In this document: piece after piece, positions 26,573 through 35,254 of the stretch | Layout: each line of letters begins with the position of its first letter | Numbering within the stretch: the stretch's first letter is position 1 | Assembly (NCBI GenBank): GCA_903863295.1 | Contig: CAIPBM010000106.1 | Span: 31,552 to 95,551, forward strand | Length of the DNA: 64,000 nucleotides | Origin: an uncultured Verrucomicrobiota bacterium | Lineage (GTDB): Bacteria > Verrucomicrobiota > Verrucomicrobiia > Methylacidiphilales > UBA1321 | Direction: 5' to 3' | Program-made: the position numbers and the translations under genes | The notes under the pieces: generated by a model | The model's database searches: none | Told to the model about the DNA's origin: nothing | What the model saw: the letters and a program-made list of their open reading frames with translations, nothing else

Positions 26573-27811
26573 ATGCACCGGAATTCTACTCTCCAATCGC
26601 TTAAACGAACCTCTGGACGCGCCATTCTTTTCTCTTCAAACGGCAGTTTCAGGGGCTTTCTGGCGTTGCTCCTTGTCGCAACGCTTCTTCTCACCGCCTG
26701 TGAAGAAAAGAAACCCTTTCAATTACCCGAACAGATTGTTTTGACCGAAAAGGTCTACCAGAAAAAGGAACCGGTCTACATGGAATGGATCGGAACGCTC
26801 ACGGGCTCGGTCAATGCCTCGATCCGGGCTCAGGTCGGTGGATACCTTATCAAGCAGGACTACGTCGAAGGTACCATGGTCAAAGCCGGGACGGTGCTTT
26901 TTGAAATTGATCCGCGTCCCTATCAGGCGTCGCTCGACCAGGCCAAGGGTACGCTCGCTGCCGCACAAGCAACCCAGCTCAAATCGCAACAAGACATGGA
27001 GCGCTACAAGGGTCTGGTGACCAGCGGTGCCGTCAGCCAGCAGGAATATCAGAACGAAGTGCAGGTCAATGACGCCAATCTGGCCCAGGTCGCCGCCGCC
27101 CAGGCCGCGGTACAATTGGCCCAACTCAATCTCGGCTACACGAAGATCAAGTCGGCCGTGGATGGCGTCGCCGGCATCGCAGAAGCCCAGGTGGGCGATC
27201 TCATCGGTCAAAATGTTGAGATGACCACCGTCTCCACGATCGATCCGATCAAGGCCGTCTTCAATGTCAGCGAGCAACTCTACCTCAATTTCATGATGGA
27301 GCACCCGGAACTGGCCCAGCAGGAAGCGGCACAAAAGAATGCCGTGCTGGAACTTCTCCTCTCCGACGGTCTGCCTTACGATCAAAAAGGGACCCTCGAT
27401 ATTATTAACCGGCAGGTCAATCAACAGACCGGCACGATCCAGCTCGTCGGCCTGTTCCCCAACCCCAATGGCGTGCTGCGCCCCGGCAGCTTTGTGCGTG
27501 TCCGCATGAGCGGCAAGAAGCTGCAGGATACCATCATGGTTCCGCAACAGGCCGTGATGCAGTTACAGACGATGTACGTCATGGCCGTTGTCAACCCCGA
27601 TAACACAATCAAGATCGTGAACGTGCAGGTTGGCAACCAGATTGGCAACAAGTGGGTGATCACCAGCGGGTTGACCTCGGGTGATAACATCGTGGTTGAA
27701 GGCGTGGACAAGGTGAAGGACGGCCAGAAAGTCAATCCGCAGCCTTTTGTTGATCCCACGGTAACGCCGCCCGCCGCCCAGACGAATGCCGCGCCCGCTC
27801 CCGGGCAGTAA
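26573..27811 (+). CDS. RND efflux periplasmic adaptor lipoprotein, AcrA/MexA-like
   Basis: A 412-residue membrane fusion protein. The signal ends in lipobox LLTAC, so it is lipid-anchored in the inner membrane like AcrA. The lipoyl halves are seen around YVEGTMVKAGTVLFEIDPRPYQ and YTKIKSAVDGVAGIAEAQVGD, with the alpha-hairpin between them (~115-185). The beta-barrel has VFNVSEQLYLNF and the membrane-proximal domain ends near VEGVDKVKDGQKV. A Pro/Ala-rich tail follows. It lies 50 bp before the AcrB-like gene and the two should form one pump. No outer-membrane channel gene follows; one at 12.8 kb, or elsewhere, must serve it. Confidence 0.9.
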   Translation: MHRNSTLQSLKRTSGRAILFSSNGSFRGFLALLLVATLLLTACEEKKPFQLPEQIVLTEKVYQKKEPVYMEWIGTLTGSVNASIRAQVGGYLIKQDYVEGTMVKAGTVLFEIDPRPYQASLDQAKGTLAAAQATQLKSQQDMERYKGLVTSGAVSQQEYQNEVQVNDANLAQVAAAQAAVQLAQLNLGYTKIKSAVDGVAGIAEAQVGDLIGQNVEMTTVSTIDPIKAVFNVSEQLYLNFMMEHPELAQQEAAQKNAVLELLLSDGLPYDQKGTLDIINRQVNQQTGTIQLVGLFPNPNGVLRPGSFVRVRMSGKKLQDTIMVPQQAVMQLQTMYVMAVVNPDNTIKIVNVQVGNQIGNKWVITSGLTSGDNIVVEGVDKVKDGQKVNPQPFVDPTVTPPAAQTNAAPAPGQ

Positions 27812-27861
27812 ATTGCCACGACCCGGCCCAAGCATGAATCCATAAGCGAGGATCAACCAGC

Positions 27862-30800
27862 ATGTCCAAGTTTTTCATCAACCGCCCGATCGTGGCCATG
27901 GTCATCTCGATCGTCATGGTCATCCTTGGCATCGTGTCCATGCTGGGATTGCCCATCGCCCAGTTCCCGAACATCGCCGATCCGCTGGTGCAGGTGAAGG
28001 GAACCTACGTCGGTGCCGATGCAACCACCGTCGCCCAGTCGGTCGCGACCCCCATCGAGCAACAGATGAGCGGTGTGGACAACATGAATTACATGTATTC
28101 CACCAGCGCCAACAACGGCAGTATGACACTGACGGTCGACTTCAACGTCAAGACCGACCCGAATACCGACCTGATCCTTTCCCAGTTGCGCCAGGCCCAG
28201 TCCGCTTCCCAGATGCCGCAGGCGGTCACAGCCTCCGGTATCACCGTCATGAAGGCGAATAGCGCCCCGCTCATTCTCTTCACCCTCTTCTCGCCCAAGG
28301 GCACCTATGATGCGAACTTCCTCGCCAATTACGCCTACATCAATCTCAATTACCAACTGACCCGCATCCCCGGTATTGCCAGCGTAACGATCTACGGCGC
28401 CGCCCAATACGCCATGCGTATCTGGGTCAACCCGAATCAACTGGCGACGCTCGGCATCACGGTCACGGACGTGATCAAGGCCGTCCAGACGCAGAACAAC
28501 GTCAATCCCGCCGGCCAGATCGGCGGTGAACCGGTACCTCCCGGCCAGGCCTTTACTTACACGGTCCGTACACAGGGATACCTGACCTCGCCGGAACAAT
28601 TCGCCCAGATCGTCGTCCGGGCCAACCCGGATGGATCGGTCGTCCGGCTCAAGGATGTCGGTCGGGTGGAATTGGGCACGCAATCATACAATATTATCGG
28701 ACGGTTCAACGGCACCCCTGCCGCCATCATCGCGGTCTATCAACTGCCCGATACGAACGCCCTCCAGACGGTTGAAGGCGCCAAGAAATTGATGGCAGAC
28801 GCCAAGAAGAATTTCCCTCCGGACATGGATTATAAGGTTTCGCTCGATACCACCAAGGCGGTCACGGCGGGCATGAAGGAAATCGTCAAGACGCTGTTTG
28901 AAGCGCTCGCGCTCGTCGTTCTCGTCGTCTTTATCTTCCTCCAAGGCTGGCGCGCCACCTTGATTCCGCTTCTTGCCGTGCCGGTTTCGTTGGTTGGAAC
29001 GTTTGCGGTCTTCCCCTTGTTCGGTTTCTCGATCAACACCCTCTCGCTCTTCGGCCTCGTCCTCGCCATCGGTCTGGTCGTGGACGACGCCATCGTAGTG
29101 GTGGAAGCCGTCGAACTCCACATCGAGGAAGGATTGTCGCCGAAAGACGCGGCTTTCAAGGCAATGGAACAGGTCACCAGCCCGGTCGTTGGTATTGCGC
29201 TGATCCTCACCGCGGTCTTTGTCCCCACAGCCTTTATTCCGGGCATCACCGGGCTGCTCTATCAACAGTTCGCTCTAACCATCGCCATCTCGGTCCTGAT
29301 CTCGGCCTTTAACGCCTTGACCCTCAGCCCCGCCCTTTGCGCGCTGCTGCTCAAGCCCAAGACCGAAGCGAAGGGGCTGCTCTCCGGTTTCTTTGGCTGG
29401 TTCAACCGCGTGTTCGGCAGTGTGACCAACGGCTATGTCAATTTCAGTGCGGTTTTGATTCGTCGCTCAATCATGTCTCTTCTGTTTCTGGCCCTCTTGG
29501 CCGGACTCGGCGGTTACTACGGCGAACACCTGCCCTCCAGCTTCCTGCCGGATGAGGACCAGGGTTACATTTATGGCTCCTTGCAGCTTCCCAACGCATC
29601 CTCTCTCCAGCGCACCTCGGAAGCCGCCAAGGAAGTCGAGAAAATCATCCTGGGCACGCCGGGCGTCGAGTATTGCACCACGGTTGTCGGCTTTAACATG
29701 GTGAGTGGCGTTCAGGATACCTACAACGCCTTCTTCTTCATCACGCTCAAGGACTGGGACAAACGCACCGATCCCCGCGAGTCCTACACCAATATCAAGA
29801 AGATCCTGAACCTGAAACTCTATCCGATCCCCGAAGGTACCGGATTCGTCTTCCCGCCACCCGCGATTCCCGGCGTCGGCACGGCGGGCGGCTTTACCAT
29901 GGTGCTGGAAGACCGCGCCGGAAACGGTTCTGATTTCCTCAACCAGAATGTGAACGCCTTCATGGCGGAAGCAATCAAGCGTCCGGAGCTCGATCCGAAG
30001 AAAGGTGGCCGTGTGACGACCACTGCGCTGCCCATCGTACCTCAGGTCGGGGTTAACATGGATCGCGACAAAGTGCTGAAATTGAAGGTCAACCTGGGCG
30101 ATGCCTACCAGACGCTGCAGTGCTTCATGGGCGGGGTCCTGGTGAATTATTTCAATCTGTTTGGCCTGCAATGGCAGACCTATGTGGAAGCCGAGGGGGC
30201 CTACCGCACCGTGCCGGAAAATATCGGCCAGTTCTATGTCCGTAACAGTGAAGGACAGGCCGTTCCGATGTCGACACTCACCTCCATCGATCACCAGAAG
30301 ACCGGCCCGGAATTCATCATGCGCTACAATCTTTACCAATGTGCGCAGTTGAACGGCAGCCCCGCCGTTGGCTACAGCTCCGGCCAGGCCACGGCGGCAT
30401 TGGAAGATGTCTTCCGCAAGACCCAGCCCCAGGGCATGGGCTTCGATTACATGGGCATGTCCTTCCAGGAACAGGTTGCCGCCAATGGCGTTTCGCCGTT
30501 GGTGATCTTTGCGCTTTCGCTGCTCTTTGTCTTCCTCATCCTCGCGGCGCTCTATGAAAGCTGGTCGCTGCCATTCAGCGTGCTCCTGGCCACGCCGGTG
30601 GCGGTCTTCGGTGCCTTCCTCACGCTCCATTTGCGCGGGATGGATAACGACGTTTACGCCCAGATCGGTCTCGTCATGCTCATCGGTCTCGCGGCTAAGA
30701 ACGCGATTCTGATCGTCGAGTTCGCCCGCATGCAACTCGAAGAAGGCAAGGGCAAGAAGACGATCGCCGAGGCCGCCCTCGAAGGCGCACGCCTCCGTCT

Positions 30801-31047
30801 GCGCCCGATCTTGATGACCTCCTTCGCCTTCATCCTCGGTTGCGTACCGCTCTGGTTCGCTAGCGGCTCAGGCGCAATTTCACGTCAGGTTCTCGGCAGC
30901 GCGGTCATTGGTGGGATGCTCGCTTCCTCCGCAGTTGCGATCTTCCTCGTTCCCGTGACCTTCTATGTCGTGGAAAAGCTCTCCGCGAAGAAGCACGAGG
31001 AAACGGTCACTCCTGAGCCGCCCCAGCCGGAAGAGCCCGCGGCTTAA
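27862..31047 (+). CDS. RND multidrug efflux permease, AcrB/MexB-like (HAE1 family)
   Basis: A 1061-residue inner-membrane drug/proton antiporter, expected to be a homotrimer. It starts MSKFFINRPIVAMVISIVMV, standard for HAE1 pumps, and has GLVVDDAIVVVEAVELHIEEG in helix 4 with the two proton-relay aspartates. Other family blocks are VTSPVVGIALILTAVFVPTAFIPG, DEDQGY in the periplasmic funnel, GLAAKNAILIVEFAR in helix 10 and LRPILMTSFAFILGCVPLW. The C-terminus is charged (KKHEETVTPEPPQPEE). The AGGA before the ATG is a usable ribosome site. It belongs to a different RND branch from the MdtB/C-like pair. Confidence 0.93.
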   Translation: MSKFFINRPIVAMVISIVMVILGIVSMLGLPIAQFPNIADPLVQVKGTYVGADATTVAQSVATPIEQQMSGVDNMNYMYSTSANNGSMTLTVDFNVKTDPNTDLILSQLRQAQSASQMPQAVTASGITVMKANSAPLILFTLFSPKGTYDANFLANYAYINLNYQLTRIPGIASVTIYGAAQYAMRIWVNPNQLATLGITVTDVIKAVQTQNNVNPAGQIGGEPVPPGQAFTYTVRTQGYLTSPEQFAQIVVRANPDGSVVRLKDVGRVELGTQSYNIIGRFNGTPAAIIAVYQLPDTNALQTVEGAKKLMADAKKNFPPDMDYKVSLDTTKAVTAGMKEIVKTLFEALALVVLVVFIFLQGWRATLIPLLAVPVSLVGTFAVFPLFGFSINTLSLFGLVLAIGLVVDDAIVVVEAVELHIEEGLSPKDAAFKAMEQVTSPVVGIALILTAVFVPTAFIPGITGLLYQQFALTIAISVLISAFNALTLSPALCALLLKPKTEAKGLLSGFFGWFNRVFGSVTNGYVNFSAVLIRRSIMSLLFLALLAGLGGYYGEHLPSSFLPDEDQGYIYGSLQLPNASSLQRTSEAAKEVEKIILGTPGVEYCTTVVGFNMVSGVQDTYNAFFFITLKDWDKRTDPRESYTNIKKILNLKLYPIPEGTGFVFPPPAIPGVGTAGGFTMVLEDRAGNGSDFLNQNVNAFMAEAIKRPELDPKKGGRVTTTALPIVPQVGVNMDRDKVLKLKVNLGDAYQTLQCFMGGVLVNYFNLFGLQWQTYVEAEGAYRTVPENIGQFYVRNSEGQAVPMSTLTSIDHQKTGPEFIMRYNLYQCAQLNGSPAVGYSSGQATAALEDVFRKTQPQGMGFDYMGMSFQEQVAANGVSPLVIFALSLLFVFLILAALYESWSLPFSVLLATPVAVFGAFLTLHLRGMDNDVYAQIGLVMLIGLAAKNAILIVEFARMQLEEGKGKKTIAEAALEGARLRLRPILMTSFAFILGCVPLWFASGSGAISRQVLGSAVIGGMLASSAVAIFLVPVTFYVVEKLSAKKHEETVTPEPPQPEEPAA

Positions 31048-31139
31048 TCAGCGCATCGCATCGATTCCAGACGGTGGCCCGGGCTACTTCGGTGCCCGGG
31101 CGCGAAGCGCGCAAGAGCTTGAGCATTCCGACGCCAGTT

Positions 31140-31943
31140 TTAACTTCCGGCCAAAGGCTCCGGCCGGATGACCCCGCGCTGGGTGGTCTTGAGGAATTCC
31201 GTGAGATATTTCACGTAGATATTCCCCGCGTCCTCGGTGGCTTCGATTTTCTCGACCGCCTGGGAAAAATTGAGGGTCTTGTCGGCAAGGATGCGGTAAG
31301 CGCGGCGGAGCGCCTTGATATCGACCTCCGCAAAACCGCGCCGTTCCAGCCCGACGTGATTCACGCCGCGCAGGCTGGCGGGATTGCCATCAGCCACGAG
31401 AAAAGGCGGCACGTCCTGCACAATCTTGGTGCAACCACCGATAATCGAGTGGGCACCAATCCGGCAAAATTGATGCACAGCGGAGAGCCCGCTGATCACC
31501 GCGCTATCGCCCACGGTGACGTGGCCCGCCAGCGTGGCGTTATTGGAAAAGATGGTCTTGTGGCCCACGCGACAGTTATGCGCGATGTGCGAGTAGGAAA
31601 GGAAAAGGTTGTCGTCGCCGATGATGGTTTTCTCATTGGGCCCGGTACCACGATGCACGGTGGAGAACTCGCGAAAGACATTTCCTGAACCGATTTCGAG
31701 GAGAGTCGGTTCCTCCGTATATTTCAGATCCTGGGTCTTGAAGCCAATCGCGGCATAGGGAAAGAAATCGTTGCGGGGACCGATTTTGCTCGGGCCTTCC
31801 AGCGTGGCGTGATGACCCACTTTGCAACCTTCGCCCAGTTCGACTTCTGCACCAATGATGGCGTAAGGCCCGATATGGACACCGGCGCCGAGGCGGGCCT
31901 TGGGATCGACAATGGCGGTTGGATGGATGATGGAATCGGACAT
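31140..31943 (-). CDS. lpxA: Acyl-ACP--UDP-N-acetylglucosamine O-acyltransferase
   Basis: A 267-residue left-handed beta-helix acyltransferase performing the first step of lipid A synthesis in the cytoplasm. Hexapeptide repeats run from IHPTAIVDPKARLGAGVHIGPYAIIG to GAHSIIGGCTKI, and the catalytic histidine is in YSHIAHNCRVGH. A C-terminal helical part follows (~195-267), including LRRAYRILADK. The start at 31943 (MSDSIIHPT) gives a length close to E. coli LpxA (262). An ATG at 31958 is also possible and neither has a clear ribosome site. It lies downstream of lpxC-fabZ on the same strand after about 130 bp, an arrangement also known in other phyla with the fusion. Confidence 0.94.
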   Translation of the reverse strand: MSDSIIHPTAIVDPKARLGAGVHIGPYAIIGAEVELGEGCKVGHHATLEGPSKIGPRNDFFPYAAIGFKTQDLKYTEEPTLLEIGSGNVFREFSTVHRGTGPNEKTIIGDDNLFLSYSHIAHNCRVGHKTIFSNNATLAGHVTVGDSAVISGLSAVHQFCRIGAHSIIGGCTKIVQDVPPFLVADGNPASLRGVNHVGLERRGFAEVDIKALRRAYRILADKTLNFSQAVEKIEATEDAGNIYVKYLTEFLKTTQRGVIRPEPLAGS

Positions 31944-32073
31944 GGCGGAAACGTCCATATTAACGGGAGTCGTGAAAGCCCGCACGAATTATCTTTGTGG
32001 GAAGATGGCAATGAAATGGCCCGGCAAGCGCGCTTCCCAATAGAGTTTGGAACGAGGCCGACAAGAAGACGAA

Positions 32074-33390
32074 TCAGGCATCGATGATGCCAAACATCAA
32101 CTCGGCCTCGGAGACGATCTCATTCTTCACGCGGCAGACTCCGGCAGCACGGGCGATCTTGCCGCGCGACTTGGTCAGTTCCACTTCGATGATAAGGGTA
32201 TCGCCGGGCAGGACGGGCTTGCGCCATTTCACTTTGTCGGCGCTCATGAAGTAGCCGATCTTGCCGCTCACACCGGTGGCGCGACTGAGGAGGATACTGG
32301 CCACCTGCGCCATGGCCTCGACCTGCAACACGCCGGGCATGACGGGATGGCCCGGGAAATGGCCGGGGAAGAACGGCTCGTTCATGGTGACGGCTTTTTG
32401 TCCGACCGCCTTGGTGTTGCCCTCGAAACCGAGAATCCGGTCGACGAGCAGGAAGGGGAAGCGGTGCGGCAGCACCTTCATGATGTCGGCGGTGTCCATG
32501 CCGCCTTCGCCCATCGGGACGTGCTCGAAAGGCATCCGCTGGGCCTGACGCTGCTTGTATTGCTTGTAGAGCTCGCGGGCCAGCTCGACGTTGAGCGCGT
32601 GGCTCGGCTTGACGGCGTAGATGTGGGCCTTGAGGCGCGCGGGGAAGAGACAGAGATCGCCGATCACATCGAGGATCTTATGCCGGACGAATTCATCCTC
32701 GTAACGGAGCGGCTCGCGGGAAAGGATGGCGTCGCCACGGATGACCACGGCGTTTTCCAGGCTGCCGCCCTTGATCAGGCCCTTTTCCATCAGCGGCTGG
32801 ACTTCCTCGTAAAACACAAAAGTGCGGGCCTGCGCGATGTCCTTCGTGTAGTTGCCCGTCTCCGGATTCCAGGTGCGATATTGCGTGTGCTTGCCGAGAT
32901 GGTTCGCATTGGTACAGCTCACTTCAAAGCGGTCGGAAGGCCAGGCGATGATGTAACCGCCGTCGCGACCGGTAACGCGGACGGGCTCGGCCAGTTCGTA
33001 TTCGATGACGTTCGCATCGAGTTCCTGTTTGCCCGCCTTCTCGAGCATCTCGACGAAGAGCTTGCCGCTGCCATCGCCGATGGGGGGTTCGTTGGCGTCG
33101 ATTTCGATCAACGCGTTATCGATGCCGAGTCCGCGAAAGGCGGAGAGGAGATGCTCGACGGTGTGGATCTTCACGTTGCCTTCGCCCAGGGTCGTGGCGC
33201 GCTCGACGTGCTTGACGTTGTCGATGTGGGCGGTGACGGTCGGCTCATCGGGGAGATCGATCCGCTTGAAAACGTAGCCGGTATTGGCCGCTGCAGGTTT
33301 GACGGTGAGCGTGACGTCCGAACCGGTGTGCAAGGCAGAGCCCTTGACGGACTGCGGTTCGCGGATGGTGGTTTGTTTGAAGCTGGCCAT
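32074..33390 (-). CDS. lpxC-fabZ: Bifunctional UDP-3-O-acyl-GlcNAc deacetylase / 3-hydroxyacyl-ACP dehydratase (LpxC-FabZ fusion)
   Basis: A 438-residue fusion. The LpxC part (~1-285) has zinc ligands His80 (HTVEHLLSA), His237 and Asp241 (RHKILDVIGDL) and the catalytic His264-region KPSHALN. The FabZ part (~300-438) has the hot-dog fold with LPHRFPFLLVDR, the active-site His344 in FFPGHFPGHPVMPG and Glu358 in LQVEAMAQ. LpxC commits UDP-acyl-GlcNAc to lipid A, while FabZ dehydrates 3-hydroxyacyl-ACP for fatty acid elongation. Fusing the two competing enzymes fixes their ratio. Such fusions are best known in Bacteroidetes and also occur in Verrucomicrobiota. Both active sites look intact. lpxA follows downstream. 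Confidence 0.95.
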   Translation of the reverse strand: MASFKQTTIREPQSVKGSALHTGSDVTLTVKPAAANTGYVFKRIDLPDEPTVTAHIDNVKHVERATTLGEGNVKIHTVEHLLSAFRGLGIDNALIEIDANEPPIGDGSGKLFVEMLEKAGKQELDANVIEYELAEPVRVTGRDGGYIIAWPSDRFEVSCTNANHLGKHTQYRTWNPETGNYTKDIAQARTFVFYEEVQPLMEKGLIKGGSLENAVVIRGDAILSREPLRYEDEFVRHKILDVIGDLCLFPARLKAHIYAVKPSHALNVELARELYKQYKQRQAQRMPFEHVPMGEGGMDTADIMKVLPHRFPFLLVDRILGFEGNTKAVGQKAVTMNEPFFPGHFPGHPVMPGVLQVEAMAQVASILLSRATGVSGKIGYFMSADKVKWRKPVLPGDTLIIEVELTKSRGKIARAAGVCRVKNEIVSEAELMFGIIDA

Positions 33391-33460
33391 GGGAAACGTT
33401 AACCGTAACCGTTTTGTCGCATGGTTGGCAAGGTTGGAGGGCTGTCCCTCTATTCACCTT

Positions 33461-33567
33461 CCGTCATCCTGAGCTTGTCGAAGGATCAGCCCCCGCTGAT
33501 CTGACGGTCATAAAATGACGTCGAATATGAACTGGAAGCTGATCCTTCGACAAGCTCAGGATGACGG
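33461..33567. repeat. Long inverted repeat element, family B copy 1
   Basis: Perfectly matching 30-base arms (33461-33490 and 33538-33567) flank a 47-base centre. Each arm holds GAGCTTGTCGAAGGATCAGC or its complement. The element lies upstream of lpxC-fabZ and just beyond the 3' end of the YhaM-like gene. Related copies are at 56462-56567 and 58510-58614, all about 105 bp. This size and structure suggest a non-autonomous palindromic element such as a REP/BIME or small MITE. Confidence 0.9.
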
Positions 33568-33582
33568 ATTTATAAGCGGATA

Positions 33583-34614
33583 TCAGACCGGAGGCTCATT
33601 CTCCGGAAACTTAGGCAACGGCGCCACAGCGCGGCCTTCGAGGGGGCGCCGATACTCGTAGATGCCGGGAAAGCTTTGCGATTTCTCGGCGTAGGTCTGT
33701 GCGAGCATTTCCAAATGCGCATCAATGTTGTCGATGTGATGCAACATCCAGGCCTCGGGTGTGCGCGGGGTAACCGGTGCGCCATATTCCTTCTGGCCGT
33801 GATGTGAGGCGATGAGATGGAGGAGATGTTCCCGCACGGTTTCTCGCGGCGGCTGGGTGGGCGCGCTAAATTCGGGATTGGATTCGAGGCTGCGCCAGAG
33901 CTTGTTGACCAGCTCAATGCCGATCGTGATGTGCCCGAGCAACTCGCCAATGGTTGTCATGGGGCTGACAAAACCCTGCGGCTGGTAATCGAGTTCCCAG
34001 AGTTTGCCGCAATCATGAAAGAGAATGCCGGTGCGGACGAGGTCCCAGTTGAGTCCCGGATATACCGGAACGAGCGCCGCGCCCGCCCGCAACATCTGCG
34101 TCGTATGCTCCAGCAGACCGCCACGCCGGGCGTGATGGTAATCCCGCGCGGCCGCGGCCCGGCGGAATTTCTCGCCGTAATCGCGAAGATAGGTCTGGGC
34201 AAGCAACCGCAGGCGCGTGTCCTGGATCGCGTCCACAAAAGAGGTGACATCAGCCCAGTCGCGCTCCAGCGCAGCACGGCGCTCCGGCGTGCCGGCGAAG
34301 AGATCGGTTATTTCCTGCTTCTCCAGATGGCGCACGCGCATGCGGTCGATATTCAGCCCATACTGGTTGCGCCAGAAGGAGCCCTCGACGCGGATGCAGT
34401 CGCCATCCTGCAGGTCCTCGCATTCCTCGAAGGCGTCGCTGTCCTCCCAAATCTTGAATTTCTCCAGGGCGGTGCCGTCGGTGATTTCGATGTCGAGGAA
34501 CGGCTTGCCCGCCTTGGTCACGCTCTCCCGCACCTTGGCGACCTGGCAGGCCACCTCCGCCTTGACGGGGCTGCCATCAGCGAGAGTGAGCTTGGCGATT
34601 TCCTGGAGGGTCAT
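33583..34614 (-). CDS. YhaM-like OB-fold/HD-domain 3'-5' exonuclease
   Basis: A 343-residue protein. The N-terminal OB-fold nucleic-acid binding domain (~15-100) includes VAKVRESVTKAGKPFLDIEITDGT. The HD-type phosphohydrolase domain (~150-310) shows metal-binding signatures RGGLLEHTTQM, GILFHDCGKLWEL, LLGHITIGIELV and LIASHHGQKEYGAPVTPRTPEAWMLHHID. This domain order matches YhaM, a 3'-5' exoribonuclease/DNA exonuclease best known from Firmicutes. The C-terminus is a Pro-rich tail. It lies downstream of a probable DNA-repair pair on the same strand. RNA decay versus DNA processing cannot be decided. Confidence 0.8.
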   Translation of the reverse strand: MTLQEIAKLTLADGSPVKAEVACQVAKVRESVTKAGKPFLDIEITDGTALEKFKIWEDSDAFEECEDLQDGDCIRVEGSFWRNQYGLNIDRMRVRHLEKQEITDLFAGTPERRAALERDWADVTSFVDAIQDTRLRLLAQTYLRDYGEKFRRAAAARDYHHARRGGLLEHTTQMLRAGAALVPVYPGLNWDLVRTGILFHDCGKLWELDYQPQGFVSPMTTIGELLGHITIGIELVNKLWRSLESNPEFSAPTQPPRETVREHLLHLIASHHGQKEYGAPVTPRTPEAWMLHHIDNIDAHLEMLAQTYAEKSQSFPGIYEYRRPLEGRAVAPLPKFPENEPPV

Positions 34615-34654
34615 ATCTTTTTATCCACAATTCTGCGCACAACAATCTCTGCTC

Positions 34655-35218
34655 TTATGTCAAAAGACTGGCAGCAATGCTTCTCCAAGTTGCAGGTTTA
34701 AAGCCCCATGAGGAGGGATGCCGAATATGTACGGCTTTAATGCGTTTGTGATTGGTCGATAAATAAAAGGAATCTTTCAGGGTCGAATCTACTGCAATTA
34801 ATCCTAATGATTGAAGGTTGGCCCATAGGGCACATCCTAATACCAGGACTCGATCAGGATCCAGTTTGTTCAAAACCAAACGAAATGGAACTGCTGAGTT
34901 CGTCCACATTTCATGAGAAGGCCTCTGTCTCGGGGCTGTCCCTACCGCTTCTTGAACATAGTTATAAAATGCCACTGAGTTCCAAAACATCTGGGAGTCT
35001 TCTTCCACACCGTCAGAAATTGAACGATATACTTTCTTATAAAATCTAAATTTATTGTCAGTAATTAGAGTTGATACCAATTCCGGCTCTAAATTTGAGC
35101 CGGGTCTCTGGTATTCGGATTCTCCGAGAATCAAGAGTTTTTTGCCTCTATAGCCAGTTCGACAGTAACGGCTTCCAACCCAAGGAAAAAATTTTACTTC
35201 GGGTATGCCTAAATCCAT
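34655..35218 (-). CDS. Hypothetical protein, possible uracil-DNA-glycosylase-like fold
   Basis: A 187-residue soluble protein. It has RGKKLLILGESEYQRPG near the N-terminus, an internal VAFYNYVQEAVG, then PDRVLVLGCALWANLQSLG and a C-terminal HIRHPSSWGFKP. A beta-strand ending in a Gly-Glu loop plus a late HPS motif recalls the active-site motifs of the uracil-DNA glycosylase superfamily, though the match is weak. Base composition is distinctly more AT-rich than all neighbours and codon use differs, suggesting recent horizontal acquisition. It sits between a Fpg/Nei-type glycosylase and a YhaM-like nuclease on the same strand, which fits a repair role. Confidence 0.6.
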   Translation of the reverse strand: MDLGIPEVKFFPWVGSRYCRTGYRGKKLLILGESEYQRPGSNLEPELVSTLITDNKFRFYKKVYRSISDGVEEDSQMFWNSVAFYNYVQEAVGTAPRQRPSHEMWTNSAVPFRLVLNKLDPDRVLVLGCALWANLQSLGLIAVDSTLKDSFYLSTNHKRIKAVHIRHPSSWGFKPATWRSIAASLLT

Positions 35219-35254
35219 GTCACACGGTGTCCTTATAGTCGCGTCATTGCAAGC

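Noticed and set aside
32047..33402. A 451-codon plus-strand frame opposite lpxC-fabZ
   Set aside because: Both LpxC and FabZ active sites lie on the minus strand in one frame, leaving no room for a second real gene.
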